This document shows, in pieces, positions 11,971 to 21,603 of a stretch of DNA of 64,000 nucleotides. The notes beneath the pieces were generated by a model. The model was given only the letters and a program-made list of their open reading frames with translations. It made no database searches and had not been told where the DNA came from. Both the position numbers and the translations under genes were made by a program. The DNA lies in contig NC_133933.1 in assembly GCF_031877795.1 (NCBI RefSeq), positions 4,834,632-4,898,631 of the forward strand, read 5' to 3'. This stretch comes from Strix aluco. Lineage: Eukaryota; Chordata; Aves; Strigiformes; Strigidae. How positions within the stretch are numbered: the stretch's first letter is position 1; each line of letters begins with the position of its first letter.

Positions 11971-14900
11971 TATTGTGGCATAACATCATACACCCTCTGA
12001 ACAGGCAGGGCAGGGAAGGTTTGCTTTGAAGGAAAGTCAGGTAACAGAAAGAAGTCCAGCTGCTCACTCTGGCTGCAGTGCAATGAAAGACATCCTGGAA
12101 ACTACCCAGGTCACTCTCCCTTGGGCATAAGGTGCAAAAGTCCAAACCTGATGCACTGCATCTCCAAGTGCTGCAGAGCCTCGCAGCCCAGATGGAAGAA
12201 GTCTTCTGTCCCTGTCTCTCCTTTGAAGAGAATATTTTCCGTTCCTACTGCTACCAAGAATTTTTATTTCTTGAAAACGCTATCAGCCGTCACACACTGT
12301 GCATTAGAGAGGTTAATAAAGTGAAGCAGGCCTGGTGATAACCAGGCAGGGTAGCTGGATGGATTTGCTCGGGGTGCTGCAGAGCTGGAGGAAAGGCAGC
12401 TGCTGACAGCCCCGGCCTGGAGCCAGCTACGGCATGAGGCAGAGGCGCCGGCTGAGCAAAGCCCGTTGGCTGTACACCGAGGGGAGCAGATTCGCCTCTG
12501 GGAGTGCGCTGAACGCTGCACCTTCCCAGGCAGTAACGTGAACTCTGAAAACGTGTCGAGAGGAGGAACGGAGCAGATAAAAGGCTGACGAGAGCTGCAT
12601 CCTTATAAAAATGTGAAGGACAGCTAGAGACAGCTTCAACAGTGCTTTGCCTGGGAGCAGACCCACAGAGGAGCAAAGGATGGAGGCGTCAGTGCGATTA
12701 AAGGCTTCTCAGTGTGTTCTGCTTTACACTTCACCCCTTCTCTCAGATACCAGCAAGAGAGGAAGGCAGATAAAGAGGCCTTATTTCTGACAACGGCTCC
12801 TGAAAGCCTGGCTTTGCAGCAGCTCAGGAGACGCATGCCAGGCAGGAGTGGGATTGTGCTCCCTGCAAGAAGGAGGCAATGGAGCAATATGTTTTTAGAC
12901 AGAAAGCATAAAACCTAAACGAAAATACAGAAGCGTTTGTAACTTATCTGAGGCTACGAGCTGTATCTTGCAGATTCAGGAAGGCAACTTGGCTGAGTCC
13001 CTCTGGAGGCGCCAAACCCTGACTGGGAGCTGGGCCAGAAAACTCAGCACTCAGGAAACACTGCTGGAAGATCACAATTCATCCATACAGGAGCAATTAG
13101 AACTTTCCAAGTGAAATAATTCAGTCCAGGCCACTATATATGGAAAGCACACAGTACTCTGATGCCTTCTGGATGAGGAGGATGTTTTCAGGCTGGAGCA
13201 AGGCCAGTGGAGGGACACCAGGGTGGTTGGGGGCACTGACCTGCGACACTGGGGCAGGAGCCCACAGAGATGGGGGAATCTTCATCCTTGGGATAATAAA
13301 GAAGAGGATTTAAACTACAACCAAGCCCCCCCAAACACTATCTTCCCCAAACCCTGACCTGGTGCTGCCAGAATGGTCACCAAACATGACACCTCTGGTG
13401 CTGTTCAGTAACTTGCTCAGAACACTTTGGGAGGAGAGACAGGACATGAAATTAATTCAGGTAAAATGTTGGATCATCACAGGTGAAAAGGACACCTAAC
13501 ACACACGCACACGTTTGGCTGTTATTATTAAAAAGGGATTTTGTATGGAAGAATCCTCTGCAACAGCTTATCTAAAGCAGAGCATTTATTTTACCTGCTC
13601 AGCTCACTGCAGGGTGCTTCCTTTGTTTTCCTGCACAGACAAGCCTCTGTAACAGAGACCACTAAATATTTCTGATATATAATGGTACATATAACTAGAG
13701 AAAGTGTTGACAGGCAGAAGCAATTTAATTTCAGTCAGGTTTCATTTTTAAATCCTCAGCCCCTGACCTTCGAGAAAAGCTTCGCTATGGTGAGTGCAGA
13801 AAGCACATCTGTCATCACGCTGGAGAAAAAAAATGGGAAGCTGAAAACCAGAGCGTGTCCATTTTGAAAATTACCTGTTTGGTTTTTTTGTTCTGCATTT
13901 AATAATCTTCTGATTAAAGAAGATTTTCAGGCTTTCCCAAATACAGTTTCTTCTCCAGCTTAAGTCATTTTGGTATCTGTACACTCAAGAAACGCCCATG
14001 TGTTTAAGTCAGAAAATCTGCATTAATATTAATGTCAAACAGGAAAAGAATTTGGGAGTTGGACTATTTGGCAGTTTTAAGAAATGTATTTAAAGGTGTG
14101 CTTAACTCAAGTGATAGCCCCTTATTCTCATCATCCAGCAGTTTCAAAAGACAAAAAGAAGTGATGCTACTGGTTTTTTCCAGTGTGGGAAGGATGCAGC
14201 AAATATTGGGACCTGACTGATTACCCCGGGGCTCCTCCACCCTAATTGTCACTCCGACACAGAGTTCCCTGGTGGCCTCCATCAAGTCACTTCTCCTGTC
14301 TGACCTAATTTTCTCAGCTGCTGACTCATATAGGATATATGACGGGAAAAGGATTTATTTTATCTTGTAAAACATGACTTAGAGATGCTAGCTGCAGTTA
14401 AAGCCCAGTGTGCACGGCAGCAGAGAAACACAGGATCTCTTGCTGTTTAATCAGCGGGGGCTGACCAAGTGAAGGAAAGCAGTGCCTGCATTTCTAAACA
14501 GTGAATAGTTATTCTGATGAATTATTCTGTACTTTTGTTTATACTTTACGGTTAATTTTATTTTTCCATTCATCCAACTCAAACCCATTGAATAATTTGT
14601 GACTCTGTTAAATTCATCTCATGAATTTTGTACTTCTTTTCCTTATAAATATAGCCATTTTGTTCCACTCTGTAAAGTGACAATTGCTGATAGGGTTACA
14701 TAAAGCTTTGAAAATGTTTATGGCAGGGACTTATTCTACTGCTCGGGTTTCCCAAAGAAGACAGATCTACCAGGTACATAAGGTTGCCTTAAAAATGTGG
14801 AAGAACTTCTGCCCATAGCATTTCTGCTGCTCTCAAGACCTGTGCCGAGCCTTCTGGTTTTTTAGAGAGAGTCACTGACATTTTCATATCAAGTGAAACT

Positions 14901-15217
14901 TGATAAATCTCCACTGGGGGTCTCTGTTCTTCCGAGTTTTCAGTTTTTGATGTCAACTCAATGCCCCAAGTCTGACTCGGTTCCTCGACAGGAAGGAGCT
15001 CTGAGAGTCTCCAAGAAGCACAGAAGGGCTATAGATAACATCTGGGCTGACTACCCGAAGGGAGGTCCTGACCAACCATTCAGAGAGCACTGGAAAGCAT
15101 ATTTTCCAGCACTATTTAATTTTCCCAAATAATCCCCCACTGGATTATTTCCATTAATCAAAAAGGAGCTCTTCCACTCACATGCAGAGGATACTTGGTA
15201 GACATGAACATGATCCT
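11971..15217. other. Intergenic or intronic DNA, no gene seen
   Basis: No convincing exon. A plus-strand frame near 12.15 kb reads HCISK, which resembles part of the SDR active-site helix, but the flanking residues do not fit and I treat it as chance. The 14.5-14.7 kb part is strongly AT-rich. No transposon is recognisable. Confidence 0.55.
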
Positions 15218-15365
15218 TAAAGAACCACAGAGTGATTGAGGTTGGAAAGGACTTCTTGAGATTATCTAGTCCAACCCACCTGGTCAAGCATGGTCAGCCA
15301 GAGCAGGTTGCCCAGGTCTATATCCAGATGGGTTTTGAATAGCTCTACAGACTGAGAGCTTCTGA
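15218..15365 (-). mobile_element. CR1 LINE 3' fragment, minus strand
   Basis: The sequence from the 'accacagagtgattgagg' end through 'ttggaaaggacttcttgag' and 'ccaacccacctggtcaagc' matches the reverse complement of an old CR1 3' end. It is more diverged than the other copies. The 5' limit near 15365 is approximate. Confidence 0.8.
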
Positions 15366-15409
15366 GACCCATAGCATTGCCACTGTATTAAGTTCACTGC
15401 AAAACTCCT

Positions 15410-15490
15410 GATAATTGGACCAGCTCTGAGCAGGAGATCAGACTAGATGCCCACCAAAGGTTCCTTCCAACCCAAGTTATTTTACAAGAC
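15410..15490 (+). mobile_element. CR1 LINE 3' fragment, plus strand
   Basis: The stretch 'gatcagactagatgccca' followed by 'ggttccttccaaccc' is the forward 3' end of a CR1 element (typical 'ggttggactagatgacctcc ... ccttccaacc'). It lies about 45 bases from a CR1 fragment on the other strand, so the two 3'-end pieces face each other. Confidence 0.65.
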
Positions 15491-18095
15491 CATCACAGCT
15501 GGGAACATAATTCTGGAAAGATGTTTTCTGTTTTAGAAGAGCTTTCACACCTATAAGTAAACACTTGAAACACTTGGCTCATGGATCAACCTAGAGCTGG
15601 AGTTCAGAGAAAGGGAAAATTCAGATCTACAAGTCATTAGGGGGCTGTAGAGGATGCTCCAGAGGAAGCTAGGGGTGGATGCCAGAACATCTGAGGTATA
15701 TTGAGTCTCTGGAGGGAGAGAGTCCCCTGGAATACAGATCAGGCTATGGCTCTGTCCTGAGGAGTTCTCCATCAAGAGAGGGCCTTGGAGGCCAGCATAA
15801 ACCTAAATGAAGGGAATAAAGCAAAAATTAAACTATTCCTGCACTTGGGAACAAAACGATGCTTTGTGGCTTTAAACAATTTTCATTCAGTGAGGAACTG
15901 AATTCAATTTTAATCTGGTGAAAACTGAATTTCCTGATTATTTTTCTTGCAGGTATACTGCTCTGCAGTAAGAATTTCAATCAAGCAGGAGGAAAAAAAA
16001 CCCCAGCATCTTCAATAAGAGTTGTTTCCTGACAGCTTCCAAAGGCCACTGGAGTGCCTGCAAAAAGCTGCTGACCACTGAAGGGACTGTGATGGCTCTC
16101 ACTGCACTTGCGTTTAGCTCTCACATCTCTGAAACCATCCTGAGTGCAGTCCAAATCACAAAAATTAAATCTGTACCTCCACTTCCCTCACTTCCCCCAA
16201 AATGTAGGGAAACCATTGTAAAGCTAACATAAAATTTAACATTATTGAAATTATTTAATTTATAAGATTAAAACGTATACTTTCTACTTGGATATTCCTT
16301 TTTCAAAGAGAGAAAAGTAGGCCATGCCCACCATGGAGCGCAGCTCAGCCAACACCCACAGCTAAGATTAGAATAAACCTGCCCTAGTAGCAATGTTGCT
16401 GAGTTATGAAAGCGATTAGCCCTTCAACTCATGCTTTCCAGCTCCATTTTCTCTCGCCTTGAGATGCCCATCATTCTATCCACAGTAATGCGGGCAGCAA
16501 AAGGAAGACCAAAAGGAGACTGCACTGGCCTCAAACCTTGGTCCCCAGCAAATGCCTCAAAGCCCTGTGAAGCCCCTATGAAGCTTCCAAGCCTCCTGGA
16601 GATATGACTTGAGGATACAGTTTTTAGGAAAAAGATTGCTTTTTATTGTTTGGTTAGTAGCATCAGGAGCCCAGTGATGGTATGGATCAGAAAATAAGCA
16701 GAGCTTTAGGATCTGCTTAAATATCTCTTAAAAGATAAGTTTCTTTAATTATACAGAGTTTAACTGCACTCTCAAGATTTTAAAAAATATACAGCTCCCT
16801 ATAACAGACATTTTGAACCATGTGGCCAAATCAAGCCACAGCTGACAGATACTGAGCCTCCACAAAGGTGTTGTCCTTTCTTTTGGTGGCCAGCAATTTT
16901 GGCAAGCCCCAAATAAAGGCTGATCTAACCTTTGTGAAAGATCACTGGTTACATTCTTAAAGGATCATCAAGCCCAGTGGCAAAAGCCTGTTCTCCCATG
17001 ACAACAATTTACAACCACCCTGCAAGAAGATCAAGCAGAAGTCTATTTTCATCTGGAGGCCTTTTGCAAAGCAAAGAACCTACCTTGAATCAGAGCCTGT
17101 CTCTCCCTGCAGCTCTCCCAGTGCCGTGGCTGACACGACACCAGCAGGAACCCCTTGTCCACCACCAGCAGAAAGGCCAAGCTTGCGGCACGGTGGAGAG
17201 CTACAAAATCACTGCTCCTCTGCATGGGTCTCCCTTTCCTTCTCAAGCAGCTGCTATTGAATTCACCTGACCCAAAGACAGACCATTTGGTTGATTTACT
17301 TTCTGCCTCTTCTAAAGCACCCAATTGTGGAGGAAGATGTAATCAGATGGACTCAAATCTGCCGTGAGATCTCCACCACACAACCTCCTCTGTCTGCCCT
17401 GGTGAAAATCCCAAATCACGCTGCTGAAAACAACCAGACACCTTCTCTGAGAGGCACAGCAAACCTGAGGAAATAACTCAATAGCTTAGCTCACATTACA
17501 GATGTATTCATTTAATCCTCTTGCTTAACACGAAAACCAGCAAACCCCGTGCAGAAGTAGAGCACTAATCAGTAATTTCTTGAACAGGCCTGAAAACAAC
17601 AATCGGCTGAGTAAAATGTAGCATCCTGAGGGTTAACGCCATTTGGGAAAGGATGCAGTGGAGACCCTTGGAGGAGTTAGCTTGGTAATTATAGTGTGAA
17701 ACCCAAGTTGGGTGACCGCCAGCAGCGGAGCTAACGGACATGTCACTGCTGCCAGGGTCACCTCCTGGCAAAATAGCTTTATGCTTATGAATATGGTAAG
17801 ATAAAACCCAGGGCAGGCCTGAGGTCTTGACTGTTCCTAGACATTACAGTAGTGGAGGGGGAAAAAAAAAAAAAAAATTACTACTTTTGAAGTGTTTTCT
17901 TGACCCACACTAGAGCCTCTCATTTTAATGTTTATTCATTGACTAAGAAGAACCACTCAACAGAGAAATCATTCCTTGGGAGGAAAAAAAAAAAAAAAAA
18001 AAGATTTTTGCAGTGGTTCTGTGTAGCTGGTTGTTTAAAACCAGAAAAACTGAATTTCTGGGAAAGATCAGCAGGGTTAACCTAGAAGAAGGATG
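15491..18095. other. Intergenic or intronic DNA, no gene seen
   Basis: AT-rich DNA with no recognisable exon or transposon. It ends with two poly-A runs (17862-17877 and 17984-18002) just upstream of a CpG island. The runs have no attached repeat body that I recognise. Confidence 0.55.
17862..18002. repeat. Two poly-A runs
   Basis: A16 at 17862-17877 and A19 at 17984-18002, separated by ordinary sequence. They are simple homopolymers, with no flanking SINE or processed gene visible. Confidence 0.8.
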
Positions 18096-18099
18096 GAGA

Positions 18100-18420
18100 T
18101 ACTGTCATCCCCCAGCTCGGGAGCTGCCGGTGTCGGTCTGGCGGTGCAAACAGCCACCCAGCTACCGCTCTGCTGCTGGCTCCAGCGGGGTCACCCAGGG
18201 CTGCGGGTGGCCCCCAAATGAGGGCGGGGGGCAGCCGGGGGGGTGGTTCCCCTCCCTCCGAGTCGCCGCCGAGCGGCGCCGCGGGCGGCCGACAGGGGGC
18301 GCCATTGCGCCGTGGCGGCGGCGCGCGGGGGCGGGGTTGGCGCCCCCTGGAGGGGCGGGGGAGTGCGCGGGGAGTTCAGCGTTCCCCGCCGTGTCTTCGG
18401 AGAAGCGCTCAAAAACATCA
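18100..18420. promoter_or_regulatory. CpG island, gene not assigned
   Basis: This stretch is very GC-rich and dense in CpG, with G/C blocks such as GCGGCGGCGCGCGGGGGCGG, in contrast to AT-rich flanks. Unmethylated CpG islands of this kind usually mark vertebrate promoters. Open frames cross it on both strands because of composition, and none has a recognisable protein. It lies about 2.5 kb upstream of the SDR exon at 20964 and could supply an untranslated first exon for it, or could serve an unannotated or non-coding transcript on either strand. That link is inference. A weaker GC-rich stretch follows at about 18950-19260. Confidence 0.7.
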
Positions 18421-18422
18421 GG

Positions 18423-18463
18423 TTTTTTTTAAAACATGACTTGGCCTTTTGTTTTAAAAAAAA
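18423..18463. repeat. T8/A8 hairpin at the CpG island edge
   Basis: TTTTTTTTAAAAC at 18423-18435 is exactly reverse-complementary to GTTTTAAAAAAAA at 18451-18463, separated by 15 bases. It lies immediately after the CpG-rich block. The stem is all A/T apart from one G-C pair. It may be a relic of two homopolymers rather than a functional element. Confidence 0.7.
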
Positions 18464-18464
18464 A

Positions 18465-20844
18465 GGAATGAACAACTCTATTTTTAGCGAAACGACCCGA
18501 GGGCGGAGATGGGAGGCAGCAGGGTGGGCCTAGCTGGAAAGCGACCCCTGGCCCTCAGGGATGCTCTGCTGTGAGACCCCCCCGCCCTCCTCACACCCAA
18601 ACCCACAACTGCGTCTCCCCGAAATAATCAGTCTTGAAGCGCGGTGAGGAAACCCTCCAAGGGGCGTCGCTGACGGGGGAACGTTAAAATACCCGAGGGC
18701 CAGCGAAGGACTGTTAAAGCCCGTCTCCCCGGCCGCACTGAGCTCCTCTGCTTTTTAGGCTGACGTTACCGCTCTGATATCTAGAGGAGCGTGGAGGCTC
18801 TTTCCCGCTCAGTCAATACACCTAGCAAGGAGGGCCTGCAAACTTGTCTCTTGCAGAGGCAGTGTTTTGGGTTTTTCTCCTTTTTGGCAGCAAAAAGGGC
18901 CATAAACGTTTTCTTGCCAAGACGGCAAGGATAGGGGAGAGGCTCAGGCTGCCGCTTCAAAGCCTGGCAGGTATCACCCCACCGAGCGGCAGCCAGGAGC
19001 TGGCCCTGCTCGCGCTTTGAGCTGGTGAGACGCACGCCAGCCTGGCCAGGGCTACCCGCTCCGGTGGCCAGGGCTAGTGCCCGCCCTGCGGCACGGCGTG
19101 GTGCCCAGGCCGCGGTGCCCACCTGTGCGCACGGCTGCTCTGGCCCGAGCAGGCGGCCGTCCGCCCCGCTTCGCCCCGCGCTCTCCCTGTCAAGCCCCGC
19201 AGCTGGGCCAGGGCTGTGCCGTCCTCAGCCATGGGGAAGGACCTCGTGTGCTTTCCCAACTCAGAATACCCCTCCTACCCGGGTCAGCATCAAGCACAGG
19301 CGTTTGCAGTCACGGCTCCTGTGCCAGGAATAGCGATGGCACCTGCTTTCTGCTAAATAAGCTGCGCAGATAGTCCTTGTCAGCCACAGACTTTTTGCAG
19401 GCCACGTCTTGGCCCCGTCTTCTGGCACGAAGGGCTTGAAAATGTTTAAAAGCTCCCCAGTACACACAGCCCTGCTGCCTTTCACACTTAAAGGCAAACG
19501 GGATGCTTACATCTCTTTGTCCACTTCAAATAAGGCTCTGTGTGTTTGTACACATGCTGGGTGGGGTGCACAGGGTGGCTTTGGGGTGCAGCTAGCAGCA
19601 AGTCCATCCCCAAAGTGCCCAGAGCTGGACCGCTGTGGCAGCACAGTGCTACCGATCCGTGAGATGGGACCTGCACGTTCGCACGGAGGACGAACAAGAA
19701 GGACCAGTAAAACATGTGTGGGTCATGCTGACAGCCTGTCCCACACTCCCAGTACCTTTCCAGTCAGAGCAAGGAATAAACACAACACCCACCTGCAACA
19801 CACACACACCCAGAAGCACACACCTTCTCAGGGGGATCCTTTACATCGATCCACATTAAAAATAAAAAGAAGAGAAAAAAGGAAGGTACTTTTTAAAGAG
19901 CAGGGTCTGACACTGAGGTTTTAGTGATCAGCAGCACCTCCACCCTGACCAAGAAAGGAAAGGTCTTGCCTCCAACCTCAGCGGCTGCTTCAGAGAAAGA
20001 GTAAGAGAGCTGGCAGCTGGGAAGCTGCCAGCTTATGTAGGAGCTTCCCTCCTGACCCACTGCTGGAGGTTAGCTGAGCCTTGACACTGCAGGATTTACC
20101 TTTGCCAGGCTTGTTCCTAAGTCTACTGGGCTCTTCCCAATTCTGCAGAGGCTACAGCTGTAGGACGGAGCCCTGCTGTGCTCCGCGTACAAAGAGCATT
20201 GCTGCAGTCAGGGATAAATACTCCCCTTGCTGTGGCACTGCTCTGCCAGTCTGAGAAATAGGGGGACCTTCCCCAAAATCTCTGTCCTCAGTCAAAAAAA
20301 ATCTCTCCCTCCAGCACTCAGCTCACTTCTTCCATCTCCTACATGAACAAACTCCTCCCGGCCTGAGGCAGTGCCTACAGCCACCAGTGCAACGCTCCCA
20401 GCATGGCATGTTTTACAGCAGAACAAGAGCTGGTTGCACGGGGCAGGGTTCCCAGTTCTGCACCGCTTGGGTCCCTTCCCAGACTACCGAAACTGCTTTG
20501 CTTTACAGCAGTAGCGAGAGTGGTAAATTTAAAAGTCGTAGCATGCCAAGGGATTATTTCTACTCTGTGGCTTCCCAATGCCATGCACACACTACTTTAA
20601 GAACTCCCTTGAAAATGGCTGCTTCAAAATAACTTATATATATCACTGGCCCTAAAGATGACACATGATGAAATGCCCTTACAAAACAAATCCTTACATT
20701 TCAGGCTAGCAGAGCGTCCAAGTGCACAGCAAAGCCAAGACAAACACAGCACTGCTCTCTCCTGAAAACGTACGTGGTTTGAAAACCTCCGTTGTTGCTC
20801 TATCCCAGAAAATGATTCATCCTCCCCACAGGGTTTTGACTTGC
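18465..20844. other. Non-coding stretch between CpG island and SDR exon
   Basis: The first part stays GC-rich to about 19260, then composition falls to normal. A 41-codon frame at 19231-19356 starts at a good Kozak context (GCCATGG) but matches no family I know, and I do not call it a gene. A short CA-rich run lies near 19797-19809. If the CpG island is the promoter of the SDR gene at 20964, this stretch is its first intron. Confidence 0.45.
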
Positions 20845-20950
20845 CTCCGCACGTTTCGCAACGCTGCCTGGCTTTATAACGGCGTGGTTGCACGCGGTGA
20901 CTCCTAGCAGATTTCTCAGCTCGCTTGCGAGCGAGGAGGCGGCGGCGGTA
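20845..20950 (+). promoter_or_regulatory. CpG-rich TATA-containing patch, candidate promoter
   Basis: About fourteen CpG dinucleotides fall in roughly 100 bases in an otherwise CpG-poor area. A TATA-like TTTATAA lies at 20873-20879. A start site about 30 bases downstream would leave a 5' leader of roughly 60 bases before the ATG at 20964. This arrangement fits a core promoter for the SDR exon that follows. The alternative is that the patch is intronic and the exon starts at the splice acceptor at 20981. Confidence 0.4.
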
Positions 20951-20954
20951 TATC

Positions 20955-20981
20955 CTTCTAACGATGATTTTCCTCTTGCAG
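20955..20981 (+). other. Candidate branch point and 3' splice acceptor
   Basis: CTTCTAAC at 20955-20962 is a near-ideal branch-point sequence. It is followed by a pyrimidine tract (TTTTCCTCTTGCAG) ending in AG at 20980-20981, about 20 bases from the branch A. If used, the exon begins at 20982, the ATG at 20964 is lost, and translation starts at the in-frame ATG at 21018 or in an upstream exon. Confidence 0.4.
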
Positions 20982-21360
20982 CACTTCTTCTTGCTGGCCA
21001 TAGACTTATTACTCGCGATGACCCTTTCCTGCCTCTTTTACGCCTTTATATGCCTTTCCATCGCATTTTTGACCTGCTTCATTATCATCTTCTCCTTTGG
21101 CATTGTGGACAGGAACGTTGATGTGAAAGGGAGAGCAATTGTAATTCTCGTGTCCAACAGCTCCATTGGGAGGATGTTTGCAAGGAACCTGGATAAAGCA
21201 GGTTTTAGGGTGTCTGCTGCACACTGGCCTCCTCGAGAGGAGGGGACAGCTACGGAAGAAGAGTGCTCTTCAAGCATGGAGTTAGCCCAGCTCCACATGA
21301 CTGAAGATGAGTATCAGAAGACAATGAAAACCTTCATAGAAAGCCACTTATCCCTGAAAG
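20964..21360 (+). CDS. First coding exon of a divergent membrane-anchored SDR
   Basis: Partial gene: one exon of 132 codons plus one base, ending at the donor AAAG|GTAATT (GT at 21361), phase 1. Residues 1-47 form two hydrophobic segments (about 3-20 and 20-46). The Rossmann start follows: RAIVIL, VSNSSIG, then FARNLDKAGFRVSAA. A variable acidic loop comes next, then MELAQLHMTEDEY, and the exon ends at SHLSLKG. Order, spacing and final Gly codon match SDR9C/HSD17B2/BDH1-type first exons, including the exon at 55715. These enzymes are mostly ER or mitochondrial oxidoreductases of steroids, retinoids or hydroxybutyrate. Oddity: the TGxxxGxG cofactor motif keeps only its last Gly, so NAD(P) binding is doubtful. 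No second exon was found downstream. It could be a pseudogene exon, but the frame is fully open with a good donor. The start could instead be M19 at 21018. Confidence 0.5.
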
Positions 21361-21446
21361 GTAATTTTTAGGGTAAACTTGTGGATTGTGCCTACAGTAG
21401 AAATCAAAATGCACAAGACTGTGAGATTGTTGTAGTTCATCAGCAA

Positions 21447-21603
21447 GTGATGGTGGAGTCACCATCCCTGGATGTGTTTAAGGGTCGTTTGGATGAGATG
21501 TTGGGGGATATGGTGTAGGGGACAACTTTGTAGAGTAGGGCTGATGGTTGGACTCGATGATCCCAAGGGCCTTTTCCAACCTGAATGATTCTGTAATTCT
21601 GTG
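21447..21603 (+). mobile_element. CR1 LINE 3' fragment, plus strand
   Basis: The sequence from 'gatggtggagtcaccatcc' to 'gattctgtaattctgtg' matches the 3' end of the CR1 copy at 11158-11970 (same subfamily, translating to [19 protein letters not shown] near the end). It begins only about 86 bases after the donor site of the SDR exon at 20964-21360, so it lies in that gene's presumed intron. Confidence 0.92.

Noticed and set aside
12132..12338. HCISK peptide resembling the SDR YxxxK active site
   Set aside because: The residues before and after do not fit an SDR, and it lies upstream of both SDR first exons.
18013..18533. Plus-strand frames of 73-139 codons over the CpG island
   Set aside because: Composition-driven Gly/Arg/Pro readings that overlap in several frames, with no start or splice support.
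19231..19356. 41-codon ORF with good Kozak context after the CpG island
   Set aside because: No family resemblance and too short to separate from chance in a GC-rich area; noted only as a possible upstream ORF.
20624..21001. Minus-strand Lys/Arg-rich frame, protamine-like in look
   Set aside because: It is the antisense shadow of the hydrophobic SDR exon and the CpG patch; hydrophobic codons read backwards as basic ones. No motif supports it.
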